From the NCBI GenBank assembly GCA_036384915.1, contig DASVLJ010000060.1, positions 38,810 to 102,809 of the forward strand: a DNA stretch of 64,000 bases, given 5' to 3'. This document shows, piece by piece, positions 32,833 to 41,731 of this stretch (position 1 is its first letter; every line of letters begins with the position of its first letter). The notes below the pieces were generated by a model. The model was not told the origin of the DNA. It saw only the letters and a program-made list of their open reading frames with translations, and did not search any database. Both the position numbers and the translations under genes were made by a program. This DNA comes from PKWO01 sp036384915. Its GTDB lineage: Bacteria > Pseudomonadota > Gammaproteobacteria > Burkholderiales > Burkholderiaceae_D.

Positions 32833-34569
32833 CTAGTCGCTCAACTGTTGCAGCAAGTAAAGCCGCTGATAAATGCCGCCGCCGATTTCCATCAATTCCT
32901 CATGCCGTCCCTCTTCGGCGATGCGGCCATGGTTGAGCACGACGATGCGGTCGGCATCGCGTATGGTGGAAAGCCGGTGCGCAATCGCGATGATGGTGAC
33001 CTTGCCGCGCAATTCGGCCAGCGCGGTTTGCACGACTTGCTCGGTTTCGCTGTCGATGTGCGAGGTTGCCTCATCGAGGAACAGGATGGCCGGCTTGCCG
33101 GCCAGGGCGCGCGCGATGGCGATCAATTGCTTTTGCCCGGTCGAGAGCCGCGCGCCGCCTTCGCCGAGCGGTGTGTCGTAGCCGTTCTCGAGCGTGCATA
33201 TGAACTCGTGTGCCTTGGCCGCGCGGGCTGCGGCTTCGATGTCGGCATCGGATATGTCGCGCCCCATGGCGATGTTTTCGCGCGCGGAAGCGGCCAGGAG
33301 GAATGGGTCCTGCGGCACCAGGCCGACGCGTTCGCGGAAGGCGGTGTCTCCGATCTCGGCCAGCGGCAGGCCGTCTATCGTGATCGTGCCGCTTTGCGCA
33401 TGGTAGAAGCGCAGCAGCAGCGAGAGCAGGGTCGATTTGCCGCTGCCGGTGTGGCCGACGATGCCGTAAAAGGCGCCGGCGGGAATCCTTAAGTTCAGGT
33501 CATGCAGCACCGGGTTCTCGGGCGCATAGCCGAACGAGAGATCGCGGATCGCCACCGCGCCGGCCCCGATCCGCGCTGCGCCCGCGCTTGGTTCGGGGCG
33601 GTTTTCCTTCAATAGCACATTGACGCGCGCGCTCGAAATCACCGATTGCTGCAACTGGGAAAATTGCAGCGTGATCTGGATCAACGGTTCCACCACGCGG
33701 TTGATGTAGCTGACGAAGGCGTACAGAATGCCGGCTTCCGCCGCCGTTACGCGCTCGGCGCCGAAGCTGTAGATTACGCCGGCCAGCAGCAGCACGTTCA
33801 ACATGTCGAGCGCAGGGCGCAGCAGCCAGGCGTTGGCGCGCAACTCGCCCAGGCGCGATTCGTAATGGGCTTTGCCGGTGCCGGCAAAGCGGGTGTAGAA
33901 GCGGACCGTGGCATTGGTCGCCTGCAGCACGGCCATGCCGTTGATCGATTCCGCCATTTGCGCATTGATGTCGCTGCGCAGTTCGCGCGAACGCGCCACG
34001 GCCGGCGCGCTCTTCTTCTGATAGAACCATACGATCACCGCCACGACGGGGAGCAGTGCGGAGACGATCAGCATCAGGCGCCAATCGAGCATGGCCATGG
34101 CCGCCATGGCGCCAGCGATCACGATTCCGCTGTCAAGCATGACGAACAGCACCTGGATGTAGAGCGTCTTGACCGCCTCGGTATCGTTGGTCACGCGGCT
34201 GACCAGTTGGCCGGTGATGGCCTTGTCGAAAAAGGCCATCGGCAGGCGCATGACGTGGCCGTAGACCTGCTCGCGAAGGCGCCGCACCGAGCGCATCGCC
34301 AAGCCGGCCAGACGCAGCAACTGCAGGTAGCGCAGAATCGAGGCCGTGCATCCTGAAAGCAGGTAGCCGCCGATAAGCCAGACTACTTGCGGCCAGTCGA
34401 GCCGGTGCGGCAGCAGGTGATTGTCGATCAGCGACTTGCCGAGGTAGGGTCCGAGCATTTCCAGCCCGGCCGCCAGCAGCAGCCAGGCCACGCCGTGATA
34501 GAGGTGGTGGCGCTCGGGCCAGGCGGCTTCGCGCAGCAGCGAGACGGCTTGCCGGGTTTCAGAGCGCAT
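32833..34569 (-). CDS. ABC exporter half-transporter, canonical ATPase site (MdlB-like)
   Basis: About 578 residues from ATG 34569, which overlaps the end of the preceding ABC gene by 11 bases. An exporter-type six-helix membrane domain (about 20-320) is followed by an ATPase domain with Walker A GHTGSGKSTL, signature LSTGQKQL and Walker B AILFLDEATSHID, so the catalytic Glu is intact while the signature differs from LSGGQ. Together with the neighbouring half-transporter it would form a heterodimer of the MdlAB/TM287-288 kind. Cargo is unknown; lipids, peptides and drugs are all possible. Confidence 0.88.
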   Translation of the reverse strand: MRSETRQAVSLLREAAWPERHHLYHGVAWLLLAAGLEMLGPYLGKSLIDNHLLPHRLDWPQVVWLIGGYLLSGCTASILRYLQLLRLAGLAMRSVRRLREQVYGHVMRLPMAFFDKAITGQLVSRVTNDTEAVKTLYIQVLFVMLDSGIVIAGAMAAMAMLDWRLMLIVSALLPVVAVIVWFYQKKSAPAVARSRELRSDINAQMAESINGMAVLQATNATVRFYTRFAGTGKAHYESRLGELRANAWLLRPALDMLNVLLLAGVIYSFGAERVTAAEAGILYAFVSYINRVVEPLIQITLQFSQLQQSVISSARVNVLLKENRPEPSAGAARIGAGAVAIRDLSFGYAPENPVLHDLNLRIPAGAFYGIVGHTGSGKSTLLSLLLRFYHAQSGTITIDGLPLAEIGDTAFRERVGLVPQDPFLLAASARENIAMGRDISDADIEAAARAAKAHEFICTLENGYDTPLGEGGARLSTGQKQLIAIARALAGKPAILFLDEATSHIDSETEQVVQTALAELRGKVTIIAIAHRLSTIRDADRIVVLNHGRIAEEGRHEELMEIGGGIYQRLYLLQQLSD

Positions 34570-36310
34570 TGAGGCTTTCTTCCAGTTGTTGGTATTGCCA
34601 CTGGCTGGCATACCAGCCGTTTTGCGCCAACAGGCTTTGATGGGTGCCGGTCTCGATGACGCGGCCTTGTTTCAGGACGACGATGTGGTCGGCGTCGGCC
34701 ACCGAAGAGAGGCGATGGCTGACGATGACCACGCTGCGCTTGCTCTCTTCGCTGCGCAGCGCTTGCAGATGCTCGAGAATTTGCGCCTCGGTGCCGGTGT
34801 CCACCGCCGAGAGCGCGTCGTCGAGCAGCAGCAATTGGCCGTCGGCCAGCAGGGCGCGTGCAATCGCCACACGCTGGCGCTGGCCGCCGGATAGCGTGAT
34901 GCCGCGTTCTCCGACCAGCGTGTCATAGCCCTTGGGCAGGCGCATGATGTCTTCGTGCACGGCGGCGAGCTTGGCTACGCGCTCGATTTCGTCGCGGGAT
35001 GCGTCGGGCTTGCCCAGGGCGATATTGTCGGCGATGCTGGCCGAAAACAGGAAGGATTCCTGGGGCACCCAGCTGATCGCCTCGCGCAGCCGCGCCAGGC
35101 GATAGTCTTCGAGCATATGGCCGCCCCAACGCAGCGTGCCTTTCGCGGCGTGGTATTGGCGCAACATCAGGCGCAACAGCGTCGATTTGCCCGAACCGGT
35201 GGCGCCGACCAGGCCGAGGGTCTTGCCGGCTTCGAGGCGCAGCGAGACTTCGTCGAGCGCCAGGCCGGACTGGCCCGGATAGCTGTAGCTGACGTCTTCC
35301 AGCTCCAGGCCGCCGGCAGGCAACTCATCCCTCGGGCCGTCGTCTTCGATGGCGAGCGGTTCATTCAATACCGGCTCCAGGCGTTTCCATGCCGCCTTGC
35401 CGCGCTCGATCAGCGACAGTACCCAGCCGGCGGCGAACATGGGCCAGATCAATTGGCCGAGATACATGGTGAAGCTGGTCAGCGCGCCTATGCTCAATTG
35501 GTTGTGCCAGACGAGGTAGCCGCCGAGGATCAGCGTCAGCGTGGAAGACATGGTGAGCGTGATGCCGACTGCGGGCTCGTAGGCCGCTTCCCAGCGCTGC
35601 GCCGTCAGGCTGGCATCGGCGGCATGTTCGGCCAGTTCGGCGAACTGGCCGGCACTGCGGGCCTCCAGGCCGAGGGCACGCAGCGTGCGCACGCCTGTCA
35701 AGGTTTCCTGCACATGGTCGTTCAGCCTGGAAAAGCGGCTGAGCGAGTCGCGCCAACCGTCGTGCACGCGGCGCGATACGACCCAGAACGCGACTGCCAT
35801 CAAGGGAAACGGCAACAGCGCTACCAGGGCCAGGCGCCAATCGACACCGACTATCATGGTCGCCAGCACGATGATGAGCGTGGTGCTGCCGTCGTAGCCG
35901 GCCAGCATGGCTTCGCCGGCGGCCATTTCGATCGCGTCGATATCGTTGGTCGCGAGCGCCATCAAGTCGCCGGTGCGCTGGCGCGCGTAAAACGCCGGCC
36001 CCTGCTGCGACAAGCGCGCATAGAGAGCGGTGCGCAATTCCATGCCGAAGCGATAGGCTGCCGCAAACAGCTTGAGGCGCCAGCCCACGCGCAGGAAGTA
36101 TATCGCCGCGCCCATCGCGACAGGAATCAACAATTGCAGCAGCAAGGCGTGGCCGGATACCCGGCCGGCGGCCAGTTCATCGATGATGTGGCCGATGCGG
36201 CGCGGAATCAGCACGCTCAAGATGCTGATTCCGGTCAGCATCAAGGCGGAAGCGAAATAGGCGGTCCAGTGTTTTGCGATGAAGCGGGCGATCAGGCGAT
36301 ACAGACTCAT
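34559..36310 (-). CDS. ABC exporter half-transporter with degenerate ATPase site (MdlA-like)
   Basis: A 583-residue half-transporter with an exporter-type membrane domain (MSLYRLIARFIAKHWTAYFA onwards). The ATPase has Walker A GATGSGKSTL, a canonical LSGGQRQR signature and a Walker B LLLLDDALSAVDTGTE, in which the catalytic Glu is Asp. This is the expected pattern of the non-catalytic subunit of heterodimeric exporters. It is translated ahead of its partner with an 11-base overlap, and starts 18 bp after the BNR-repeat gene, so all four minus-strand genes from 37688 may be one transcript. Confidence 0.88.
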   Translation of the reverse strand: MSLYRLIARFIAKHWTAYFASALMLTGISILSVLIPRRIGHIIDELAAGRVSGHALLLQLLIPVAMGAAIYFLRVGWRLKLFAAAYRFGMELRTALYARLSQQGPAFYARQRTGDLMALATNDIDAIEMAAGEAMLAGYDGSTTLIIVLATMIVGVDWRLALVALLPFPLMAVAFWVVSRRVHDGWRDSLSRFSRLNDHVQETLTGVRTLRALGLEARSAGQFAELAEHAADASLTAQRWEAAYEPAVGITLTMSSTLTLILGGYLVWHNQLSIGALTSFTMYLGQLIWPMFAAGWVLSLIERGKAAWKRLEPVLNEPLAIEDDGPRDELPAGGLELEDVSYSYPGQSGLALDEVSLRLEAGKTLGLVGATGSGKSTLLRLMLRQYHAAKGTLRWGGHMLEDYRLARLREAISWVPQESFLFSASIADNIALGKPDASRDEIERVAKLAAVHEDIMRLPKGYDTLVGERGITLSGGQRQRVAIARALLADGQLLLLDDALSAVDTGTEAQILEHLQALRSEESKRSVVIVSHRLSSVADADHIVVLKQGRVIETGTHQSLLAQNGWYASQWQYQQLEESLNAL

Positions 36311-36328
36311 GCGTTCCTGTTTTTATTT

Positions 36329-37417
36329 TTATACGATCTCAAGCGCGTAGACGGGCGGCAAATTGGCCGACACCTGTTGCCATTCCTCGCCGCCATTGGC
36401 CGAAGCCCACAGGCTGCCCGTGGTGGAGGCCATCAGCAGCGTATCGCCATCGTCGGCCACAGCCAGGCCATGGCGATAGATCAAGTCGTAGCACTGGTCT
36501 TGCGGCAGCCCCTTGCGCAAGGCTTCGAAAGTCTTGCCGCCATCCCTGGTGCGCATGACCGATAGCGCCGTGTCGACCGGAATGCGCTTCTGGTCGGCCG
36601 AAGCCGGCACGAACCATGCGGTGTCGGGCTGGCGCGGGTGCGTCGCCACGGCGAAGCCGAAGTCGCTCGTGCCCTGGGCCGCGGGATGGCATTGCTCCCA
36701 GCGCGCGCCGCCGTCGGTCGAATGCCAGATACCGCAATGGTGCTGGCACCAGAGCACGTCGGGCGCGGCCGGGGATTGCACGACGCGGTGCGGGTCCTGG
36801 ACTTGCGGATCTTCGGCGCGCTCCTCGGGCATGTACGTGGCGCGCATGCCCTTGGTCGAGGCGCCCCAGCTCGCGCCGCCGTCGCGCGTGATCCATACGC
36901 CGCCCGACGAGATGGCAACCAGCACGTGATTCGAGTCGCGCGGGTCGACGCAGATCGAATGGATGCCGGGCTCATCGTAGCCGCCGCCCTGCCATTCGGG
37001 GCGCGACGGCTGATCCCATAGCGAGCGCACCAGCTCCCAGCTCTCGCCGCGGTCCTTGGAGTGGAACAGGCCGCCCGGCAGCGTACCTGCCCATAGCACG
37101 CCGGGCTGGTCGGCGCCGCCGCACGCCATGCTCCAGATCAATTTCAGCTTCCATGCGTGTTCGTCCGTCGAGCCTTCCGGCTGCGGCGGGTAGGCCGGCA
37201 CGGCGATTTCTTTCCACGCGTCGCTGCCGGCGTCGCGCCGGTGCAGCTTGACGCCGAAATGGCCGAGATTCAAGGCGGCATAGGTCGCGCCGTCGCGCGC
37301 GTCATGCAGCGTCATCGTGACCGGGTCGCCGACGAAATGCGTGCGCGCGATGCGCCAGGTGTCTTGCGAACGGGAAAGCTCGAACAATCCTTTTCGGGTG
37401 GAAAGCAGGGCGTTCAA
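36329..37417 (-). CDS. BNR/Asp-box repeat beta-propeller (sialidase-like)
   Basis: A 362-residue protein with five Asp-box motifs (HSKDRGESW, ITRDGGASW, HSTDGGARW, RTRDGGKTF, ASANGGEEW), typical of beta-propellers of the sialidase/VPS10-like fold. The catalytic Arg triad and Tyr of true sialidases is not apparent, so a binding or structural role is likelier. No signal peptide. The start is TTG 37417. Its ribosome site GGAGGT coincides with the final two Gly codons of the MoaD-like gene just upstream. It is paired with that gene in related genomes (from memory). Confidence 0.82.
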   Translation of the reverse strand: MNALLSTRKGLFELSRSQDTWRIARTHFVGDPVTMTLHDARDGATYAALNLGHFGVKLHRRDAGSDAWKEIAVPAYPPQPEGSTDEHAWKLKLIWSMACGGADQPGVLWAGTLPGGLFHSKDRGESWELVRSLWDQPSRPEWQGGGYDEPGIHSICVDPRDSNHVLVAISSGGVWITRDGGASWGASTKGMRATYMPEERAEDPQVQDPHRVVQSPAAPDVLWCQHHCGIWHSTDGGARWEQCHPAAQGTSDFGFAVATHPRQPDTAWFVPASADQKRIPVDTALSVMRTRDGGKTFEALRKGLPQDQCYDLIYRHGLAVADDGDTLLMASTTGSLWASANGGEEWQQVSANLPPVYALEIV

Positions 37418-37418
37418 T

Positions 37419-37688
37419 TCAACCTCCTGACAAGGCTTGCAACACGTGGACGCGGCTGACCGGGCTTAACGCGTCGTCAAGTTTGACGCGGTCTCGCAGG
37501 CGCAAGCCATCGATGAACACGGTGACGTGCTGGCGCAAGTGGCCTTGCTCGTCCAGCACATAGCCGCGCAATTGCGGGTTGGCATCGAATGCGTCTTCGA
37601 GCGCGGCGCGCAAGGTCGTGGCCGACGTGTCGATTTCCGGCACGTCGAGAAAGCGGCGCAATTGCTGCGTGAAGACGAGGGTTGCCAT
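37419..37688 (-). CDS. MoaD/ThiS-family sulfur-carrier-like protein
   Basis: An 89-residue ubiquitin-fold protein (MATLVFTQQLRRFLDVPEID at the start, HVTVFIDGLRLRD in the middle) that ends in the diglycine QALSGG, the site that is adenylated and thiocarboxylated in MoaD, ThiS and related carriers. No moaE, thiG or E1-like gene is nearby, so its acceptor is unknown. It may serve the beta-propeller protein encoded immediately after it, since the two are coupled by an overlapping ribosome site. Confidence 0.85.
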   Translation of the reverse strand: MATLVFTQQLRRFLDVPEIDTSATTLRAALEDAFDANPQLRGYVLDEQGHLRQHVTVFIDGLRLRDRVKLDDALSPVSRVHVLQALSGG

Positions 37689-37784
37689 GAGCTGATTATT
37701 ATATCGCCATGTGTGATGGTGCGTTGCGGCAGAGAGGAGGTTTTCTGGCACAATGGAAGTCAACTTTTCACGCAGTCTTGCACC

Positions 37785-38789
37785 ATGTTTCCAGCCAAGC
37801 CAGAACCGACCGCTGACGGCAAGCGCGCCTATGATGTTTTCAACGGCGACGCCGATGGCTTGTGCGCGCTGCATCAATTGCGCCTGGCCGAGCCGCGCGA
37901 TGCGGTACTGGTTACGGGTGCCAAGCGCGATATCGCGCTGCTGCCCCGTGTGCCGCCGGAGCAGGCCGGCGAGGTGTGCGTGCTCGACATCTCGTTCGAC
38001 AGCAATGCCGAAGCCTTGCGCGCCCTGCTCGATGCCGGCTGCAGGGTGCGCTATTTCGACCATCACGCCGCGCTGCAAGCCTTCGAGCACGAGAACCTGG
38101 AGATGCATTGGGATGAATCGCCCGAGGCCTGTACCAGCATCCTGGTCGACCGCTATCTGCAAGGCAAGTATCGCAGCTGGGCCATTGCGGCTGCTTTCGG
38201 CGACAATCTGGATGCCGTGGCCCAAGCCATGGCGCAGGACCTGGGCATGACGCAGCAACAGATGGACGCCTTGCAGCGCCTGGGCACGGTATTGAACTAC
38301 AACGCCTATGGCGAAAACGTCGCCGATCTGCATATCGACCCCGAAGCCTTGTTTCGTGCCATGCAGCCCTATGCCGATCCTTTCGATTTCATTTCCCGGG
38401 CGGCGGAGTATCGTACGCTGGTCGATGGCTACCGCGAAGACGCGCACCGCATGGATAGCCTTGAGCCGAGCTGGAGCGCCGCTTGCGGCGACATCTACGT
38501 CTTGCCCGACGCAGCCTGGGCGCGCCGCATTTCGGGCATCTTCGCCAACAAGCTGGCCGCGGCCGGCGCGGGCAGATCGTTTGCCGTGTTGACCGGGCAA
38601 AGCGGCGGCTGCTTTGGCGTCAGCGTGCGTTCCGGCGCGCCGAACGAAGCGCCGGCGCATCGCTTCTGCGAAGGCTTCGAATCCGGCGGTGGGCGCAAAC
38701 TGGCGGCAGGCGTGAACCGCCTGCCGGCGCAGGACGTCGACACCTTCCGCGACCGGTTTTTTTCTTATTTCGGCGCTGCTGCGCACTGA
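37785..38789 (+). CDS. DHH-family phosphoesterase
   Basis: About 334 residues from ATG 37785. The N-terminal motif DVFNGDADGLCALHQL and the later YFDHHAAL are the Asp-rich metal motifs of the DHH superfamily; the C-terminal DHHA1-like region has GGRKLAAGVNRLP. Family members hydrolyse short oligonucleotides, cyclic dinucleotide products, pAp or polyphosphate. The exact substrate cannot be assigned. Divergent from the MoaD-like gene with a 96-bp shared promoter region. Confidence 0.82.
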   Translation: MFPAKPEPTADGKRAYDVFNGDADGLCALHQLRLAEPRDAVLVTGAKRDIALLPRVPPEQAGEVCVLDISFDSNAEALRALLDAGCRVRYFDHHAALQAFEHENLEMHWDESPEACTSILVDRYLQGKYRSWAIAAAFGDNLDAVAQAMAQDLGMTQQQMDALQRLGTVLNYNAYGENVADLHIDPEALFRAMQPYADPFDFISRAAEYRTLVDGYREDAHRMDSLEPSWSAACGDIYVLPDAAWARRISGIFANKLAAAGAGRSFAVLTGQSGGCFGVSVRSGAPNEAPAHRFCEGFESGGGRKLAAGVNRLPAQDVDTFRDRFFSYFGAAAH

Positions 38790-38856
38790 GAATTGCGCGG
38801 CAGGATGCGCAACGTGCCGTTCTGGCGTGGCAGCCGGAACAACCTACCTTCTCGGC

Positions 38857-40590
38857 TTAGCTGTTTTGTGCAGCCAGCGCCGCCTGCCGCATCGCCTCCA
38901 GGCTGGCGCCCGGTGTAAGCAGCGTGCCGTCATAGCGCAGCTCGATCAAGGCCGGCAGGCCCGTCCCGGCAATATGCGCCTGCGCGCGCCGCAATGCTGG
39001 GGCAAAGTCGGCTGTCTTGTCGACCATCTCGCCAAACGCCCCGTAGGCACGCGCCAGCGCGGCGAAATCGGGATTGTGTAATTCCGTCCCCGATACCCTG
39101 GCCGGATATGTCTTTTCCTGGTGCATCCGTATCGTGCCATACATGCTGTTGTTAAATACAACGAACAGTACGCCTGCGCGGTATTGCACGGCCGTTGCCA
39201 ATTCTTGGCCATTCATCATGAAATCGCCGTCGCCGGCGAAGTTGAGCACACTTCTTGGCTTGCCCGCATGCTCGGTGGCGATACGGGCTGCCACGGCCGC
39301 CGGCACGCCGTAGCCCATTGCGCCGGAGGTCGGCGCCAACTGCGTGCGCAAGCCGCCCGACTTGTCGCCGTAGCGCCAGAAACGGTGGCCCCATGTGGCG
39401 AAGTTGCCTGCGCCGTTGGTCAGGATGGTGTCGGCCGGCAGCTCGGCTTGCAAGGTTTGTACCACTTGCCACAGGTTGAGTGCAACGTTGCCGTCCTTGA
39501 ATACGGCCGGCTCCTTTTGCCAGGCCAGCAGATCGGCGCGCGCTTCTTCGAGTGCGCCGCGCCATGCGGGAGCGGCGACCGGTTCGAGCGAGGCCAGCGC
39601 CTTGGCGAACGGCGCCATGCCGCTGTTGATCATCAGGTCGGCTTGGTAGACGCGGCCGAGTTCTTCCGCGCCGCTGTGCACGTGCACCAGTTTTTGTTTG
39701 GGCCTTGGCGCGTCAAGCAAGGTATAGCCGCCGGTGGTCATTTCACCGAGGCGCGGACCGAGCGCGAGCACCAGGTCGGCTTCCTTGATGCGCGCTGCGA
39801 GCTTGGGGTTGATGCCGATGCCGACGTCGCCGACGTAGTTGCCAAGGCGGTTGTCGTACAAATCCTGAAAGCGAAAAGCGCAGCCGACAGGCAAGTGGTT
39901 GGCTTCGGCAAAACGGCGCAGGTTGTCGCAGGCTGCCATATCCCATCCGCCGCCGCCAAGCAGCACGAACGGCCGTTGCGCCGCAGCCAGCATGGCACGC
40001 AGCTCGGCCATCTGCTCGGCGGACGGGGACGCCTGTACGGCGCGGTAAGCCGCGGTATCGGCCACGGCGGCGCGGTCGGTCAGCATGTCTTCCGGCAATG
40101 CCAGCACTACCGGGCCGGGCCGGCCGCTGGTGGCGGCCTGGAAGGCGTGGGCGACATATTCGGGAATGCGGTCGGCGCGATCGATCTGCGCGACCCATTT
40201 GCACAACGGGCCGAACATGCGGCGGTAGTCGATTTCCTGGAAGGCTTCGCGCTCGACGAAGTCGTTGCCGACCTGGCCGATAAAGAGAATCATCGGCGTC
40301 GAATCCTGTTGCGCCGTATGCACGCCGATGGCGGCATTGGTGGCGCCCGGTCCGCGGGTGACGAAGCAGATGCCGGGCTTGCCTGTAAGCTTGCCGTAGG
40401 CTTCGGCCATGAAGGCCGCGCCGCCTTCATGGCGGTTGACGATGAAACGGACCGATGATTCGTAGAGCGCGTTCAGCACGTCGAGATAGCTTTCACCGGG
40501 CACGCCAAAGGCGAGGTCGACGCCATGCACTTGCAGGGCGTCGACCAGGATGCGGCCGCCGGAACGAGCGGCAGGGGTTGCTGCTGACAT
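38857..40590 (-). CDS. Thiamine-diphosphate-dependent enzyme (acetolactate synthase large-subunit-like)
   Basis: About 577 residues from ATG 40590, preceded by GGAG. All three ThDP domains are visible. There is the catalytic Glu in VNRHEGGAAFMAEAYGKLTG, a central domain, and the cofactor motif NFAGDGDFMMNGQELA followed by FNNSMYG (GDG-x-NN). The lack of an adjacent small regulatory subunit argues against the main IlvBH enzyme. Alternatives are a catabolic acetolactate synthase or a benzoylformate/oxo-acid decarboxylase. It stands alone upstream of rnpB, divergently oriented. Confidence 0.85.
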   Translation of the reverse strand: MSAATPAARSGGRILVDALQVHGVDLAFGVPGESYLDVLNALYESSVRFIVNRHEGGAAFMAEAYGKLTGKPGICFVTRGPGATNAAIGVHTAQQDSTPMILFIGQVGNDFVEREAFQEIDYRRMFGPLCKWVAQIDRADRIPEYVAHAFQAATSGRPGPVVLALPEDMLTDRAAVADTAAYRAVQASPSAEQMAELRAMLAAAQRPFVLLGGGGWDMAACDNLRRFAEANHLPVGCAFRFQDLYDNRLGNYVGDVGIGINPKLAARIKEADLVLALGPRLGEMTTGGYTLLDAPRPKQKLVHVHSGAEELGRVYQADLMINSGMAPFAKALASLEPVAAPAWRGALEEARADLLAWQKEPAVFKDGNVALNLWQVVQTLQAELPADTILTNGAGNFATWGHRFWRYGDKSGGLRTQLAPTSGAMGYGVPAAVAARIATEHAGKPRSVLNFAGDGDFMMNGQELATAVQYRAGVLFVVFNNSMYGTIRMHQEKTYPARVSGTELHNPDFAALARAYGAFGEMVDKTADFAPALRRAQAHIAGTGLPALIELRYDGTLLTPGASLEAMRQAALAAQNS

Positions 40591-40756
40591 GCTGATTATC
40601 TCCGTATCGTTATCTGGTTGTCCCAAGGGGAGTCCCAATTGGTATTGTCCGTAACACTAGCAGAAAATGAACCGGCATCAGCGGTTTCTGTCTCATGGAT
40701 GATGCGAGCGCCTTGAGAATTGCCGCACGTCACCACGATCGGTCGCGACTCTGTAA

Positions 40757-40762
40757 TACAAT
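40757..40762 (+). promoter_or_regulatory. Probable -10 element of rnpB
   Basis: TACAAT seven bases before the inferred 5' end of the RNase P RNA. The -35 region is not well matched. Confidence 0.5.
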
Positions 40763-40768
40763 GTCGCC

Positions 40769-41083
40769 TGAAGCAGGCCAGACAGCCGCTGGCCCATGGC
40801 GCGAGCCGTGGGCGGGAGGAAGGTCCGGACTCCATAGAGCAGGGTGACGGTTAACGGCCGTCCGCCGCGAGGCGAGGAATAGGGCCACAGAGACGAGCGT
40901 ATTCAGTTACGGTGAAACGCGGTAACCTCCACCCGGAGCAATTCCAAATAGGCACGCGTTGATGTTGCTCGCGGAGCGTGCGGGTAGGAAGCTTGAGCCG
41001 TGAAGCAATTCACGGCCTAGAGGAATGGCTGTCATAGCGGGGCGACCCGCCGTAACAGAATCCGGCCTATCGGCCCGCTTCAT
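40769..41083 (+). ncRNA. rnpB: RNase P RNA, bacterial type A
   Basis: Contains the invariant blocks of class A RNase P RNA: GGAGGAAGGTCCGGACTCCA near 40831-40850, GCAGGGTG, the CCACCCGGAGCAA region, and AGAGGAATGGCTGTC with the 3' AACAGAATCCGGC. The ends are set by the P1 stem GAAGC (40770-40774) with GCTTC (41077-41081). It is the catalytic RNA that trims tRNA 5' leaders. Confidence 0.95.
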
Positions 41084-41150
41084 TTATTCAACCGGCTGGC
41101 GCTCGCGCAGCGGCGCGCAGGCCAGCCGACAACAAGAAGAGAGCCAAGAT

Positions 41151-41306
41151 ATGGACATCCACATCACCTTCGGCCCGCTGTTGGCCTTGATCGCCGGCAT
41201 CCTGATTCTGTTGATGCCCAAGCTGCTCAACTTCATCGTTGCGCTCTACCTGATCCTGATCGGTGTGGTCGGCATCTTCGGCTTGAGCTCCTTCCACATC
41301 CACTAG
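41151..41306 (+). CDS. DUF3096 small membrane protein
   Basis: A 51-residue hydrophobic peptide with two membrane segments (PLLALIAGILILLMPKLLN and VALYLILIGVVGIFG), matching DUF3096. Function is unknown. The ATG at 41151 follows an AAGAGAG ribosome site; a longer frame back to 41025 would run through the 3' end of rnpB and is rejected. Confidence 0.8.
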   Translation: MDIHITFGPLLALIAGILILLMPKLLNFIVALYLILIGVVGIFGLSSFHIH

Positions 41307-41731
41307 GGGATGTGATGAACCCCGGCGGAAGCGCGTTCGCGTAACAAGGAATGCAGCGCCAGCTACCGCACGCGGCGGATGGCAGCCCCATTGCAACAAC
41401 GCGCGGCGTCCTTGTGCCGGGAACCCTCCAGACGGCGGCGATCCGGCTGCGTACCCTCTTGCGAAGCTCATGACAGGCTTTAACGTCTGCGGAGGGCGGC
41501 CGTGCACGTTTTTCCCCCATCGTTTTCCCCGCATTGTGATAGAGTGATTGTGAGCAACAGGTACTCGCCATGATCGTTTCGCTTATTGCGCCGCACGATC
41601 TCGAGCGGTGACTTTGTTTTGCTTCTCCTAACTCCAAGGAGTGCGCGCTGATGTTGCGTTGCGACATTTCGATGCAGCGATCGGCCGATGATGAATGTAG
41701 GCACAGCCACCAATACAAGACAGAGGATGAC
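41307..41731. other. 425-bp intergenic region before the liv operon
   Basis: No credible gene. Only the ribosome site AGAGGATG (41722-41729) before the binding-protein gene is clear. I see no strong promoter or terminator. Confidence 0.5.

Noticed and set aside
34955..36565. 536-codon plus-strand frame opposite the ABC exporter gene
   Set aside because: The minus strand encodes a complete ABC half-transporter; the plus-strand product is compositionally typical of antisense shadow frames.
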